DNA from: Microbacterium paraoxydans
GTDB taxonomy: Bacteria > Actinomycetota > Actinomycetes > Actinomycetales > Microbacteriaceae
NCBI RefSeq assembly: GCF_019056515.1
Contig: NZ_CP064873.1
Span: 3,038,001 to 3,102,000 of the forward strand
Reading direction: 5' to 3'
Length of the DNA stretch: 64,000 nucleotides
Each line of letters opens with the position of its first letter. Position 1 is the stretch's first letter. Of this stretch, positions 8,359-16,889 are shown piece by piece. Both the position numbers and the translations under genes were made by a program. The notes under the pieces were generated by a model. That model did no database searches, was not told where the DNA came from, and saw only the letters and a list, made by a program, of their open reading frames with translations.

Positions 8359-9860
8359 CAGTCTTCCTCCCCGTGGGCTGCGAGTTGCATGATCTTCTCC
8401 TGGCTGGCTTCCTCGTTGCGGAGCGTCCCGGTGATGCGACCGTTCGCGAACACGGCGATGCGGTTCGCGACCCGGAGGATCTCGGGGAGCTCCGACGAGA
8501 TGACGATGATGGACTTGCCCGCGTCGGCGAGCTGCTGCATGAGGCGGTAGATCTCCTCCTTCGCGCCGACGTCGATGCCTCGCGTCGGCTCGTCGAAGAT
8601 GAGGATGTCGCAGTCGCGCATCAGCCACCGGGCGATGACGACCTTCTGCTGGTTCCCTCCGGAGAGGAGCTTGACGACCTGGTTGACCGAGGGGGTCTTC
8701 ACCCGCAGCTGCTGGACGTACTCCTTGGTGCGGTTCTTGGCCTTGCTGTCGCCCATCCACCCGATGCCGTTGGCGTAGGAGCCGAGCGACGCGAGCACGG
8801 TGTTGAAGGTGACGTCCTGCTCCAGCATGAGGCCGAGCAGCTTGCGGTCCTCGGAGAGGTAGCCGACGCCGTGCTTGACCGCGTCCGCGGGCTGCGCGAT
8901 GCGGACGGTGCGCCCGCCGATCGTGATCGTGCCGCCGTCGCGGTGGTCCGCGCCGATGACGGCACGGGCGGTCTCGGTGCGGCCGGCGCCCATGAGGCCG
9001 GCGAATCCGAGGATCTCGCCCTTGTGCAGCTGGAACGACACGTCCTTGAGGAGCTTCCGCGTGGAGAGCCCCTGCACGTCGAGCACGATCGGGTCGTTGA
9101 GGTGCTCCCGCGCCTGCGGGCGGGTGCCCTCGTCGATCACGCGGCCGACCATCATCTCGATGATCGTCGGAATCGTGATCTCGGACTTGTCGAGTGATCC
9201 GATGTATGTGCCGTCGCGGAGCACGGTCACCCGGTCCGCCAGGCGGCGCAGCTCGTCCATGCGGTGCGAGATGTACACGATGCCGGTACCGCGGGCCTTG
9301 AGCTGCTCGATGAGGACGAAGAGGGTCTCGACCTCGCTGTCGGTGAGGGCCGACGTCGGCTCGTCCATGATGAGGACCTTGGCGTTGAAGGACAGCGCCT
9401 TGGCGATCTCGACCATCTGCTGCTCGGCCACCGTCAGCTCGCCCACGCGCTGGCGGGGGTCGAGGTGGATGTCGAGGCGCTGCAGCAGCTCGGCCGTCTG
9501 CCGGTTGAGCTTCCGCTCCGACAGGAACGGACCCGTCGTGGGTTCGCGGCCGACGTAGATGTTCTGCGCGACCGTGAGGTCGGGCATCAGGTTGAGCTCC
9601 TGGTGGATGATCGTGATCCCCAGCTCCTGCGCCTGCAGCGGGCTGGTGAGCTCGACCTCCTGCCCCTCGAACGTGATCGTGCCCTCGTCCTTGGTGTAGA
9701 TCCCGGAGAGGATCTTCATCAGGGTGGACTTGCCGGCACCGTTCTCACCCACGAGCACGAGCACCTCGCCGGCGCGCACCTCGAGATGCACGTCCTTCAG
9801 CGCCTGGACACCGGGGAATCCCTTGCTGATCCCCTCGACCCTCAGGATGGGTCCACTCAT
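8358..9860 (-). CDS. CUT2 sugar importer ATPase (RbsA/MglA-like)
   Basis: A 500-residue protein with two fused ABC domains, the standard length for the family. The first has Walker A GENGAGKST (residues 38-46), signature LTVAEQQMVEIAKAL and Walker B LIMDEPT. The second has the degenerate nucleotide loop GLMGAGRTE and an intact LSGGNQQKVVIARWL, the usual asymmetry of RbsA/MglA. It energises the downstream permease at the cytoplasmic face. It is the first gene of the minus-strand importer operon; its promoter region (9916-9959) carries a FadR-type operator half shared with the L-fucose cluster. Confidence 0.93.
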   Translation of the reverse strand: MSGPILRVEGISKGFPGVQALKDVHLEVRAGEVLVLVGENGAGKSTLMKILSGIYTKDEGTITFEGQEVELTSPLQAQELGITIIHQELNLMPDLTVAQNIYVGREPTTGPFLSERKLNRQTAELLQRLDIHLDPRQRVGELTVAEQQMVEIAKALSFNAKVLIMDEPTSALTDSEVETLFVLIEQLKARGTGIVYISHRMDELRRLADRVTVLRDGTYIGSLDKSEITIPTIIEMMVGRVIDEGTRPQAREHLNDPIVLDVQGLSTRKLLKDVSFQLHKGEILGFAGLMGAGRTETARAVIGADHRDGGTITIGGRTVRIAQPADAVKHGVGYLSEDRKLLGLMLEQDVTFNTVLASLGSYANGIGWMGDSKAKNRTKEYVQQLRVKTPSVNQVVKLLSGGNQQKVVIARWLMRDCDILIFDEPTRGIDVGAKEEIYRLMQQLADAGKSIIVISSELPEILRVANRIAVFANGRITGTLRNEEASQEKIMQLAAHGEED

Positions 9861-9915
9861 GCGCTCACCTGCTTCCTTGAAGGTTCTGTCGCGATTGCGG
9901 CGGACCGTTCCGCCG

Positions 9916-9959
9916 TAAACATCGGATCAATTCTGCGACCTGCACCCGGGTCAGTGCAA
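9916..9959 (-). promoter_or_regulatory. Importer promoter with FadR-type operator
   Basis: On the minus strand a possible -35 TTGCAC (9954-9959) and -10 CAGAAT (9930-9935) are 18 bp apart. Directly downstream lies GTAAACATCGGATCA (read on +, 9915-9929), which shares GTAAACATCSGAT with the operator at 14852-14865. The second half of the dyad is degenerate. Just upstream, TGTATCTAA is directly repeated (9962-9970, 9972-9980). Confidence 0.5.
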
Positions 9960-9999
9960 GTTGTATCTAAATGTATCTAACGATCGGCGGCGAGGGAAG

Positions 10000-10015
10000 A
10001 CCTGTAATAACATCT
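10000..10015. promoter_or_regulatory. Weak GntR/UTRA operator-like site
   Basis: ACCTGTAATAACATCT matches the ACCTGT-N4-ACAGGT operator in the whole left arm and the ACA of the right arm. It lies 140 bp upstream of the importer ATPase start, so the importer might also respond to the regulator at 20681. It could be chance. Confidence 0.35.
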
Positions 10016-10039
10016 TGATCTCGAACCGCCGCCCGGAGG

Positions 10040-10909
10040 TCAGTGGAGGCGGATCGAGTCCACCGCGACGAGCTTGTCGCGGATGTAGGCGTTCGCGTGC
10101 GCACCCAGCTCGTGGTTGTCGGTCCAGAGGTTGCGCCAGATGCCGAGCATGCGGCTGAGGTCGGGCGCCACCACCGCCGAGGAGAACGACTCGAACACGA
10201 TGGGGCCGTCGTAGCCGATGCGCCCGAGCGCCTTGAAGAACGTGTCGAAGTCGACCGTCCCGGTGCCGAGATAGCCGCGGTGGCTCTCGCCGATGTGCAC
10301 GTACCGCAGGGCGGGAGCCGCATCGAGCACCGGCGCGAACATATCCGACTCCTCGATGTTCATGTGGTACGTGTCCAGGTGGATCCCGAGGTTCGGGCGG
10401 TCGACCTCGCCGAGGTACGCCAGCGCCTGCCGTGCGGTGTTCAGCACGTTGGTCTCGTAGCGGTTGACGACCTCGAGCGAGACCGAGACCCCCCGCTCGG
10501 CGGCATGGTCGGCCACCCGGGCGATCGTGCGACGGCTCGATGCGAGACCCTCGGGCGTGACCGGATCCATGTACTTCTTCATCGCGCTGTAGATCACCCC
10601 GCAGAAGTGCGTACCGCCGAGCTCGGCGAGCACGTCGATCGCGCGGAGCAGGAGCGCCTCGCCCGCGGCGACCACGACAGGGTCACTGCTCGTGATGTCG
10701 GTCTCGTTGGAGAGCCCGAGCGAGGCGCTGACCGCGAGTCCGTGCTCCGCGAGGGCGGCCCGGGCGGCGGCGACGTCGAACGAGAACGGGTCCATCAGCG
10801 GGAACTCGATGAGGTCGAAGCCCGCCTGCTTAGTCTTCTCGACCGCGAGCCGGATGCCGTCCGCGTCGAAGGTCCCCGTCCAGACGAGTCCGTGGCAGCC
10901 GATGTTCAT
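10040..10909 (-). CDS. Ketose 3-epimerase (D-tagatose/D-psicose 3-epimerase family)
   Basis: A 289-residue TIM-barrel sugar epimerase. The metal/catalytic set of the D-tagatose/D-psicose 3-epimerases is present: Glu146 (SLEVVNRYETN), Asp179 (HLDTYHMNIEE), His205 (HIGESHRGYLGTG) and Glu240 (FESFS), with Arg211 at the substrate-binding position. It interconverts C3 epimers of ketohexoses or ketopentoses. ATG 10909 has a GGAGGAG site. It is monocistronic and divergent from the LacI gene at 11095, with two identical operator sequences between them. It may convert an imported ketose into a substrate for the kinases nearby. Confidence 0.9.
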   Translation of the reverse strand: MNIGCHGLVWTGTFDADGIRLAVEKTKQAGFDLIEFPLMDPFSFDVAAARAALAEHGLAVSASLGLSNETDITSSDPVVVAAGEALLLRAIDVLAELGGTHFCGVIYSAMKKYMDPVTPEGLASSRRTIARVADHAAERGVSVSLEVVNRYETNVLNTARQALAYLGEVDRPNLGIHLDTYHMNIEESDMFAPVLDAAPALRYVHIGESHRGYLGTGTVDFDTFFKALGRIGYDGPIVFESFSSAVVAPDLSRMLGIWRNLWTDNHELGAHANAYIRDKLVAVDSIRLH

Positions 10910-10951
10910 GAGCGCTCCTCCGGCGGGTGTCCGGCACCGTCGCCGCGCGGA

Positions 10952-11035
10952 CTTGGCACGTTACAAGCCCCGTGTGCGAGTCACGCTACGTCGCCATCCG
11001 TCGGGGTGTCAAGAACTTTCTTGGCACGTTACAAC
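10952..11035. promoter_or_regulatory. Pair of LacI-family operators in a divergent promoter
   Basis: The 15-bp sequence CTTGGCACGTTACAA occurs at 10952-10966 and again at 11020-11034. It is an imperfect dyad around a central CG, as is usual for LacI-family sites. The second copy covers TTGGCA (11021-11026), a good -35 with TAGCCT (11044-11049) 17 bp away, so the LacI gene is probably autoregulated. The 68-bp distance between the sites is suited to looping. Confidence 0.75.
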
Positions 11036-11094
11036 TGGTCCGCTAGCCTGGGCCTCATCCGGCCGCGCCTGCGGTCCATCGCCGAAGGAGGCCC

Positions 11095-12096
11095 ATGTCC
11101 GCGAGCGTGAAGGATGTCGCGGCTCTCGCGGGGGTCTCGGCATCGACCGTGTCGAACTACCTCAACCACCCGCACGTCCTCGGGGCCGCCAGCCGGGAGC
11201 GGGTGCGGGCGGCGATCGCCGAGCTCGGCTTCGTGCCGAACGAGTCGGCCCGCCAACTCCGCGCAGGATCGAGCAAGGCCCTCGCCCTCATCCTCCTCGA
11301 CGCCTGGCTGCCCTACTTCAACGACCTGTCCCGCGGCGTCGACGACGTGGCCCGTGAGGGCGGCTGGTCGCTCTTCTTCAGCGACAGCGCCCGCGATGCC
11401 GCTCGCGAAGAGCAGAACATCGACATGTTCGAGGCCCACCGGGTGCAGGGCATCGTGATCTACCCACGCGGCGATGTCGTGCCACGGCTGGAACAGCTCG
11501 CTACCCGCGGGATCCGCTCGGTGGTCGTCGGCCCCATCCGGGATTCGCCTTCCGTCGCCGCGGTCACCTTCGACGACCGCGGCGGCGGACGCCTGGCCGG
11601 GGAGCACCTGCTCTCCCTCGGCCGTCGCCGCATCCTGTTCCTCGGAGCCCCGACGGTGAGCCAGTCGAACGATCGTCTCGCCGGGCTGCGCGACGCGGTG
11701 GCGGGGACCGACGCCCGCGTCTCCGTCCTCGACGTCGAGCATCTCACGACCGAAGACGGCCTCCGGGCCGGGGCGCACCTGGCGGAGCTTCCCGCGGAGG
11801 AGCGCCCGGACGCGGTCTTCGCCGCGAACGACGGGGTGGCCCTCGGTGTGCTGACGCAGCTGCTCCGCCACGGCATCCGGGTGCCGGAGGAGATCGCCCT
11901 CGTCGGGTTCGACGACGTGGCCGCCGCACACCAGGGCGTGGTGCCGCTGACGAGCGTCCGGCAGCCCGGCTACGAGATCGGTCGCGCCGCCGGGGCCGCG
12001 CTGCTGCAGCTCCTCGCCGATCCGACCGCCGCGCCTCCGGCGCCCACGCCGTTCCCCGCCGAGCTCATCGTGCGGGAGTCGACCGTCGGGCGCTGA
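11095..12096 (+). CDS. LacI-family transcriptional regulator
   Basis: A 333-residue regulator. The N-terminal helix-turn-helix reads VKDVAALAGVSASTVSNYLN (about residues 4-23), followed by the hinge FVPNESARQLRAG. The C-terminal sugar-binding domain includes DAVFAANDGVALGVL and ALVGFDDVAAA (about residues 240-285). ATG 11095 follows AAGGAGG. It is divergent from the ketose 3-epimerase; paired operators between them suggest repression of the epimerase and of itself. The effector is probably the sugar handled by the epimerase. It ends 8 bp from the convergent mutarotase gene. Confidence 0.92.
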   Translation: MSASVKDVAALAGVSASTVSNYLNHPHVLGAASRERVRAAIAELGFVPNESARQLRAGSSKALALILLDAWLPYFNDLSRGVDDVAREGGWSLFFSDSARDAAREEQNIDMFEAHRVQGIVIYPRGDVVPRLEQLATRGIRSVVVGPIRDSPSVAAVTFDDRGGGRLAGEHLLSLGRRRILFLGAPTVSQSNDRLAGLRDAVAGTDARVSVLDVEHLTTEDGLRAGAHLAELPAEERPDAVFAANDGVALGVLTQLLRHGIRVPEEIALVGFDDVAAAHQGVVPLTSVRQPGYEIGRAAGAALLQLLADPTAAPPAPTPFPAELIVRESTVGR

Positions 12097-12104
12097 ACCC
12101 CGGG

Positions 12105-12524
12105 TCAGGCCGAGGGGTGGCCGACCACGCCCTTTCGGAGGAGCGCGTTGCCGTACTTCCGCGTCTCTCCCGTGCGCACCATCAGATACGCCTCCTTCGC
12201 CACCTCGTAGTACGCGAAGCGCTCGACGAAGCGCGTGGTGTCGAGTTCCGTGCCGGCGGCGGCCATGAGTTCGCGCTGCACGTCCAGCACCTCGCCGTCG
12301 GCAGAGGTCATCAGATCGATGCCCGGCGCGTCGTCGAGCGGCAGCACGCTGCGGATGGCCGCGACGACCTCGGGCGTGGTGGTGCCGGGAAGATCGACCA
12401 CGCGCGCCCCGAGACCCCAGGCCGGGAAGTGCGCGTCGGCGACGACCACGGCGTCAGAGTGCCCCATCCGGTCGAGATGCAGCAGCAGCTCCCCGGTCAG
12501 CAGCGGGTGGATTCCTTCGAGCAC
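12105..12524 (-). CDS. fucU: L-fucose mutarotase (RbsD/FucU family)
   Basis: A 139-residue RbsD/FucU fold protein. The N-terminal LEGIHPLLTGELLLHLDRMGHSD contains the catalytic His (residue 20-22 region), and the C-terminal YGNALLRKGV is the FucU tail. It interconverts alpha and beta anomers of L-fucose, which matters because aldose dehydrogenases use one anomer. It starts with GTG after GAGGAG, 25 nt beyond the aldo-keto dehydrogenase gene, as third gene of the minus-strand operon fuconate dehydratase - dehydrogenase - mutarotase. FucU rather than RbsD is chosen from context and the longer acidic middle section. Confidence 0.85.
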   Translation of the reverse strand: MLEGIHPLLTGELLLHLDRMGHSDAVVVADAHFPAWGLGARVVDLPGTTTPEVVAAIRSVLPLDDAPGIDLMTSADGEVLDVQRELMAAAGTELDTTRFVERFAYYEVAKEAYLMVRTGETRKYGNALLRKGVVGHPSA

Positions 12525-12549
12525 GGCGGCTCCTCTCGGTGGATGGAGG

Positions 12550-13518
12550 TCAGACGGCGGGGATCAGGCCCTCGGCCGCGAGGTTCTCCCACAGGGCCGA
12601 CGGGATCTCCCGGGCAGCGTACTCCGCGTTCTCCCGGAGCTGCGCCGGGCGACTGCCGCCGACCACCACGGAGCGCACCACGTCGGACTGGAGCGGGAAC
12701 CGGATCGCCGCGGCCGGCAGGGGCACGTCGTGATCGGCGCACACCGCAGCGATGCGCACGAGGCGGTCCCACAGCTCGTCGGGGAGCTGTCCGTACTCGT
12801 ACCGGCCGTCCCTCCGCGGCTCGTTCGCCGCGAGGAGTCCGGAGTTGAACACCGACGCCGCGACGATCCCCGTCCCGGTCTCGCGGCACGCGGGCAGCAC
12901 GTCGACCGCGGCGGGCTGCTCCAGCAGCGTGTACCGACCGGCCACCATCACGAGGTCGAGGTCGGCGGAGCGCACGGATGCCGCGAGGGCGTCCGACACC
13001 ATCGACCCGATGCCGATCGCGGTCACCTCGCCGTCCGCGCGCAGCTGCTCCAGGGCAGGAAGAGCCTCGGCGAGCGCGAGGTCGAGGTCGTGCCGCTCCG
13101 GGTCGTGCAGATAGAGAAGGTCGATGCGCTCGATGCCGAGCCGCTCGCGGGACTCGTCCAGGCTCGTCCGGATGCCGTCCGCCGAGAAATCCCACACGCG
13201 CTGGAGGTCGTCCGGCACGTGGAAGTCGTTCGCGGTGTCGAGGCCGCCGGCGTGGTCGGGGTTCGGGCGCAGCAGCCGGCCGACCTTGGTCGAGAGCACG
13301 TACTCGTCCCGCGGCTTGGTCTGCAGGAAGGCACCCAGACGACGCTCGGAGAGCCCGAGGCCGTAGTGCGGAGCGGTGTCGTAGAAGCGGATGCCGCTCT
13401 CCCACGCCGCGTCCAGCACCGCCCACGCGTCGTCGTCGGACAGCTCACGGAAGAGGTTGCCGACGTTCGCGGCACCGTAGCCGAGGGTCGGGACGGTCAG
13501 GCGGTCAGGCGTGGACAT
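12550..13518 (-). CDS. L-fucose dehydrogenase / D-threo-aldose 1-dehydrogenase (aldo-keto reductase)
   Basis: A 322-residue aldo-keto reductase. The AKR tetrad is visible: Asp in FYDTAPHYG (residues about 48-56, with its Tyr), Lys in STKVG and His in YLHDPER. The strong similarity of layout to pyridoxal 4-dehydrogenase/D-threo-aldose dehydrogenase proteins and its place next to fuconate dehydratase indicate oxidation of L-fucose (or L-galactose, D-arabinose) to the lactone with NAD(P). ATG 13518 lies inside the 3' end of the dehydratase gene (14-nt overlap); a GTG at 13524 is an alternative. Confidence 0.87.
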   Translation of the reverse strand: MSTPDRLTVPTLGYGAANVGNLFRELSDDDAWAVLDAAWESGIRFYDTAPHYGLGLSERRLGAFLQTKPRDEYVLSTKVGRLLRPNPDHAGGLDTANDFHVPDDLQRVWDFSADGIRTSLDESRERLGIERIDLLYLHDPERHDLDLALAEALPALEQLRADGEVTAIGIGSMVSDALAASVRSADLDLVMVAGRYTLLEQPAAVDVLPACRETGTGIVAASVFNSGLLAANEPRRDGRYEYGQLPDELWDRLVRIAAVCADHDVPLPAAAIRFPLQSDVVRSVVVGGSRPAQLRENAEYAAREIPSALWENLAAEGLIPAV

Positions 13519-14800
13519 GCGCACCCGTCCAGGTGTACTCCGCGATGCTGTCGGCCCTCATCTCCATGCCCGTGCCCGGTGCGGTGGGAGCCATGTAGGA
13601 GCCGCCCTGGATGTCGGTCGGCACGACGAAGTGCTCGTGCAGGTGGTCGACGAACTCGATCAGGCGGCCCTCGCGGGTGCCGGAGACGGCGACGAAATCG
13701 AACATCGACAGGTGCTGCACGGCCTCGCACAGCCCGACGCCGCCGGCATGCGGGCACACCGGCACGTCAAACTTCGCCGCGAGCAGCAGGTTGGCGATGT
13801 TCTCGTTGACTCCCGCGACGCGGACGGCGTCGATCTGCATGACCGAGATCGCGTCGGCCTGCAGGAGCTGCTTGAAGATCATCCGGTTCTGCGCGTGCTC
13901 ACCGGTGGCAACCCGGATGGGCGCGACGCCGCGGGCGATCTCGGCGTGGCCGAGGATGTCGTCGGGGCTCGTGGGCTCCTCGATCCAGGCGGGGTCGAAC
14001 TCGGCGAGCGCGTTCACCCATTCGATCGCCTCGGACACCTCCCAGCGCTGGTTCGCGTCGATCGCGATGGGGAAGTCCGGGCCGCACACCTCGCGCGCCT
14101 TGCGGAAGCGGCGGATGTCGTCGTCGAGGTCGGCACCGACCTTGAGCTTGATCTGCGTGAAGCCGTCGGCCATGGCCTCGCGGGCGAGGCGCTCGAGCTT
14201 CTCGTCGGAGTAGCCGAGCCAGCCGGGGCTGGTCGTGTAGCCGGGGTAGCCGGTGGCGAGGAGCTGCTGCTCGCGCTCGGCCCGGCCGGGCTCCGCCGCG
14301 CGCAGGATCTCCAGCGCCTCCTCGCGGGTGAGGGCGTTGGTGAGGTAGCGGAAGTCGACGAGATCGACGAGCTCCTCCGGGGTCATCCGGGCGAGCAGCT
14401 GCCAGAGCGGCAGGCCCGCGCGCTTGGCCTTGATGTCCCACAGCGCGTTGACGACCGCGCCGATGGCCATGTGCATGACGCCCTTCTCCGGGCCCAGCCA
14501 GCGGAGCTGCGAGTCGCCGATGATCTCGCGGAACGTGCCGCCCATGTCGTCGAGCAGCGGCTCGATCTCACGCCCGACGAGGTGCCCGGCGAGCGCGTCG
14601 ATGGCGGCGACCTGCACGTCGTTGCCGCGGCCGATCGTGAAGACGAAGGCGTGCCCCTCGATGCCGTCGCCGGCGTCCGTGCGGACGATGACGTACGCGG
14701 CGGAGTAGTCGGGGTCCGGGTTCATCGCGTCGGAGCCGTCCAGGCTCAGCGACGTGGGGAAGCGGATGTCGGTGGTGTCGAGGGCGACGATACGGCTCAC
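13505..14800 (-). CDS. L-fuconate dehydratase (enolase superfamily)
   Basis: A 431-residue mandelate racemase/enolase-superfamily dehydratase. The expected residues are present: KLK (Lys218/Lys220), metal ligands Asp248, Glu274 and Glu301, and His351 in [11 protein letters not shown]. The sequence pattern and neighbours fit L-fuconate dehydratase, which makes 2-keto-3-deoxy-L-fuconate. The GTG at 14800 has GAGAGGA 6-7 nt upstream and is preferred to ATG 14815; much longer frames are spurious. It heads the minus-strand fucose operon, divergent from the hydrolase gene, with shared promoter/operator DNA at 14844-14877. Confidence 0.92.
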   Translation of the reverse strand: MSRIVALDTTDIRFPTSLSLDGSDAMNPDPDYSAAYVIVRTDAGDGIEGHAFVFTIGRGNDVQVAAIDALAGHLVGREIEPLLDDMGGTFREIIGDSQLRWLGPEKGVMHMAIGAVVNALWDIKAKRAGLPLWQLLARMTPEELVDLVDFRYLTNALTREEALEILRAAEPGRAEREQQLLATGYPGYTTSPGWLGYSDEKLERLAREAMADGFTQIKLKVGADLDDDIRRFRKAREVCGPDFPIAIDANQRWEVSEAIEWVNALAEFDPAWIEEPTSPDDILGHAEIARGVAPIRVATGEHAQNRMIFKQLLQADAISVMQIDAVRVAGVNENIANLLLAAKFDVPVCPHAGGVGLCEAVQHLSMFDFVAVSGTREGRLIEFVDHLHEHFVVPTDIQGGSYMAPTAPGTGMEMRADSIAEYTWTGAHVHA

Positions 14801-14843
14801 GGGGTTCCTCTCCATGCGCGGGTCATTCTTCCGCGCGGATCTC

Positions 14844-14877
14844 TTGGAGTGTAAACATCCGATGTCTATACTGTCAA
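14844..14877. promoter_or_regulatory. Overlapping divergent promoters around one FadR-type operator
   Basis: On + there is TTGGAG (14844-14849), 17 bp, TATACT (14867-14872), reading toward the diketo-acid hydrolase. On - there is TTGACA (14872-14877), 18 bp, TACACT (14848-14853), reading toward fuconate dehydratase. The palindrome ACATCCGATGT (14855-14865) occupies the spacer of both promoters, so a single bound regulator could close both. The likely binder is the FadR-family protein encoded at 17837. Confidence 0.75.
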
Positions 14878-14923
14878 CGAGACCGGCCGCTGAGCAGCGG
14901 CCTCCCGAACGATCAGGAGAATC

Positions 14924-15784
14924 ATGAAGTTCGCGCGGCTCGGCACCCCGGGGGCGGAGATCCCCGTCCTCCTGGAGGGTGACCGCTACCTCGACCTCCG
15001 CCCGGTGACATCCGATGTCAACGGCGACTTCCTTGCGGGAGACTTCGTCGCCCGCGTCGCCGCCGCCCGCGACGCCGGGGAGCTCTCCGAGCTGCCGGAC
15101 GCCGCGACGATGCGCATCGGCGCCCCGATCGCCCGCCCGAGCGCGGTGATCTGCATCGGGATGAACTACGCCGCCCACGCCGCGGAGTCGGGGTCGGAGC
15201 CGCCGACCATCCCCATCATCTTCCTCAAGACCCCCAACACCGTCGTCGGCCCGAACGACACCGTGACGATCCCGCGCGGGAGCGAGAAGACCGACTGGGA
15301 GGTCGAGCTCGGCATCGTCATCGGCACACGCACGGCCTACCTCGACTCCCCGGAGGAGTCGATGGCGCACGTCGCCGGCTTCGTCGCCGCGAACGACGTG
15401 TCGGAGCGCGACTTCCAGATGGCGGTCTCCGGCGGGCAGTGGTCGAAGGGCAAGATCGCCTTCGGCTTCAACCCCACAGGTCCGTGGCTGGTCACGCCGG
15501 ACGAGGTCGACCACCAGGCGCTCGGCCTCCGCAGCTTCGTGAACGGCGAGCCGCGACAGGACTCGAACACGAGCGACATGATCTTCACGGTCGAGCAGAT
15601 CGTGCACCACCTGTCGCAGTACGTGACGCTCGAGCCCGGTGATCTGATCCTCACCGGCACCCCGCAGGGCGTGGCCCTGTCCGGCAAGTACCCCTACCTG
15701 GCGGCGGGCGACGTGGTCGAGATCGAGATCGACGGCCTCGGCCGCCAGCGCCAGGACTTCATCGCATGGGAGGCAGAGAAGTGA
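14924..15784 (+). CDS. Fumarylacetoacetate-hydrolase-family protein, probable 2,4-diketo-3-deoxy-L-fuconate hydrolase
   Basis: A 286-residue FAH-family hydrolase. The N-terminal third resembles other bacterial FAH proteins (MKFARLG...). The conserved core [14 protein letters not shown], the metal-binding [11 protein letters not shown] stretch (about residues 124-134) and SERDFQ...SKGK are intact, as is the closing [13 protein letters not shown]. In the non-phosphorylative L-fucose pathway an enzyme of this family splits 2,4-diketo-3-deoxy-L-fuconate into pyruvate and L-lactate. AGGAG precedes ATG 14924. It is first in a + strand operon with the SDR that would make its substrate. Confidence 0.87.
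   Translation: MKFARLGTPGAEIPVLLEGDRYLDLRPVTSDVNGDFLAGDFVARVAAARDAGELSELPDAATMRIGAPIARPSAVICIGMNYAAHAAESGSEPPTIPIIFLKTPNTVVGPNDTVTIPRGSEKTDWEVELGIVIGTRTAYLDSPEESMAHVAGFVAANDVSERDFQMAVSGGQWSKGKIAFGFNPTGPWLVTPDEVDHQALGLRSFVNGEPRQDSNTSDMIFTVEQIVHHLSQYVTLEPGDLILTGTPQGVALSGKYPYLAAGDVVEIEIDGLGRQRQDFIAWEAEK
15006..15020. promoter_or_regulatory. Perfect 15-bp FadR-type palindrome inside the hydrolase gene
   Basis: TGACATCCGATGTCA is symmetric in all 7-nt arms and contains the same ACATCSGATGT core as the sites at 14855 and 17808. It begins 83 bp into the coding sequence and 151 bp from the divergent promoter site, which suits a downstream auxiliary operator or roadblock. Confidence 0.6.
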
Positions 15785-16557
15785 CCCTTCGACAGGCTCA
15801 GGGACCCGACGGCGGCACGGAAGGACTCGTGGCCATCGTCACCGGTGGCGCCTCCGGCATCGGCGCGGCGATCGCCGACCGTCTGCACGCGGACGGCGTC
15901 ACCGTCGCGGTCCTCGACCGCGACACCACCCACGCCGACGAGCGCTTCGCCGCGTTCACCGCCGACGTCTCCGACCGCGCGAGCGTGGACGCCGCCGTCG
16001 CCGCCGTCGCCGAGCGCTTCGGCCGCATCGACATCGTCGTCAACAACGCCGGCATCGGCGCACAGGGCGACATCGCCGCGAACGACGACGACGAGTGGGC
16101 CCGCGTCCTCTCCATCAACGTCACCGGCATCGCACGGGTGACGTCGGCGGCACTGCCCTGGCTGCGGAAGTCCCCGGCCGCCGCGGTGTGCAACACGGCC
16201 TCGATCGCCTCGACCACCGGGCTCCCGCAGCGGGCCCTTTACTCCGCGTCGAAGGGCGCCGTGTCGGCTCTGACCCGCGCGATGGCCGCCGACCACCTGC
16301 GCGAGGGCATCCGCGTCAATGCGGTCAACCCCGGCACGGCGGACACGCCCTGGGTCGGACGACTGCTCGACTCCGCGGCCGACCCCGCCGCCGAGCGGGC
16401 CGCGTTGGAGACACGACAGCCCCACGGACGCCTGGTGAGCCCCGACGAGGTCGCCGCCGCGGTGGCCTACCTCGTGAGTCCCGCCGCGGGCTCCACCACG
16501 GGCACCTTCATCGAGGTCGACGGGGGGATGGCGCAGCTCCGCCTCCGCCCCGAGTGA
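15781..16557 (+). CDS. Short-chain dehydrogenase, probable 2-keto-3-deoxy-L-fuconate dehydrogenase
   Basis: A classical SDR of 258 residues. TGGASGIG is the nucleotide loop, NNAG is at about residue 90, and YSASKGAV is the catalytic Tyr/Lys. It likely oxidises 2-keto-3-deoxy-L-fuconate to the 2,4-diketo acid for the preceding hydrolase. GTG 15781 overlaps the hydrolase stop (GTGA) and has GGAGG 7 nt upstream. The first codons (TLRQAQGP) are made by a dispersed 23-bp repeat (15785-15807). An alternative start at GTG 15829 would place the repeat between the genes. Experimental N-terminal data would decide. Confidence 0.85.
   Translation: MTLRQAQGPDGGTEGLVAIVTGGASGIGAAIADRLHADGVTVAVLDRDTTHADERFAAFTADVSDRASVDAAVAAVAERFGRIDIVVNNAGIGAQGDIAANDDDEWARVLSINVTGIARVTSAALPWLRKSPAAAVCNTASIASTTGLPQRALYSASKGAVSALTRAMAADHLREGIRVNAVNPGTADTPWVGRLLDSAADPAAERAALETRQPHGRLVSPDEVAAAVAYLVSPAAGSTTGTFIEVDGGMAQLRLRPE
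15785..15807. repeat. 23-bp dispersed repeat at the SDR start
   Basis: A copy of CCCTTCGACAGGCTCAGGGA plus CCC, also present around 37185-37253 (three partial or full copies) and inverted at 49591-49613. Here it supplies the first codons of the SDR if GTG 15781 is used. Confidence 0.8.
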
Positions 16558-16866
16558 CCCGATCTCCCCGACGGCCCGGTGTCACCCCGCGAGACCCCGG
16601 GCCGTCCCCGTCCCGTCCCGCCGTTCCGCCCCCAGCCGGGATCAATTCCGCTCCCCCATCCCGTCCCGCACGCCCCTTTCTCATCCCGCACGCCGCCTCG
16701 CCGCGCCGGCGGGATCAGAATCGCTCCTCGATGCGGCTGCCGCGGGCCGCTTCCCATCCCGCACGCCCCGAGGCGCCCTGGAGGGACGACCGTGAGCGGC
16801 ACGGCACCCATCCGGCCGGGATCAGAAACGGGCCCGGACGGGGCTCCGGAGGTGGCATATCGCACT
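16558..16866. repeat. Non-coding stretch with short interspersed repeats
   Basis: About 310 bp between convergent genes without a credible ORF. The word CATCCCG(T)CCCGCACGCC or CATCCCGCACGCC occurs near 16658, 16682 and 16756. GCCGGGATCA or GGCGGGATCAGAA occurs near 16635, 16708 and 16818. The composition is again strongly C-biased on the + strand, like 5615-6142. Confidence 0.6.
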
Positions 16867-16882
16867 CCCCCGCGTAAGGGGG
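16867..16882 (-). terminator. Short GC hairpin after the lactonase gene
   Basis: CCCCC (16867-16871) and GGGGG (16878-16882) enclose a 6-nt loop, 7 bp beyond the minus-strand stop codon at 16890. Confidence 0.45.
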
Positions 16883-16889
16883 CGGGGGG

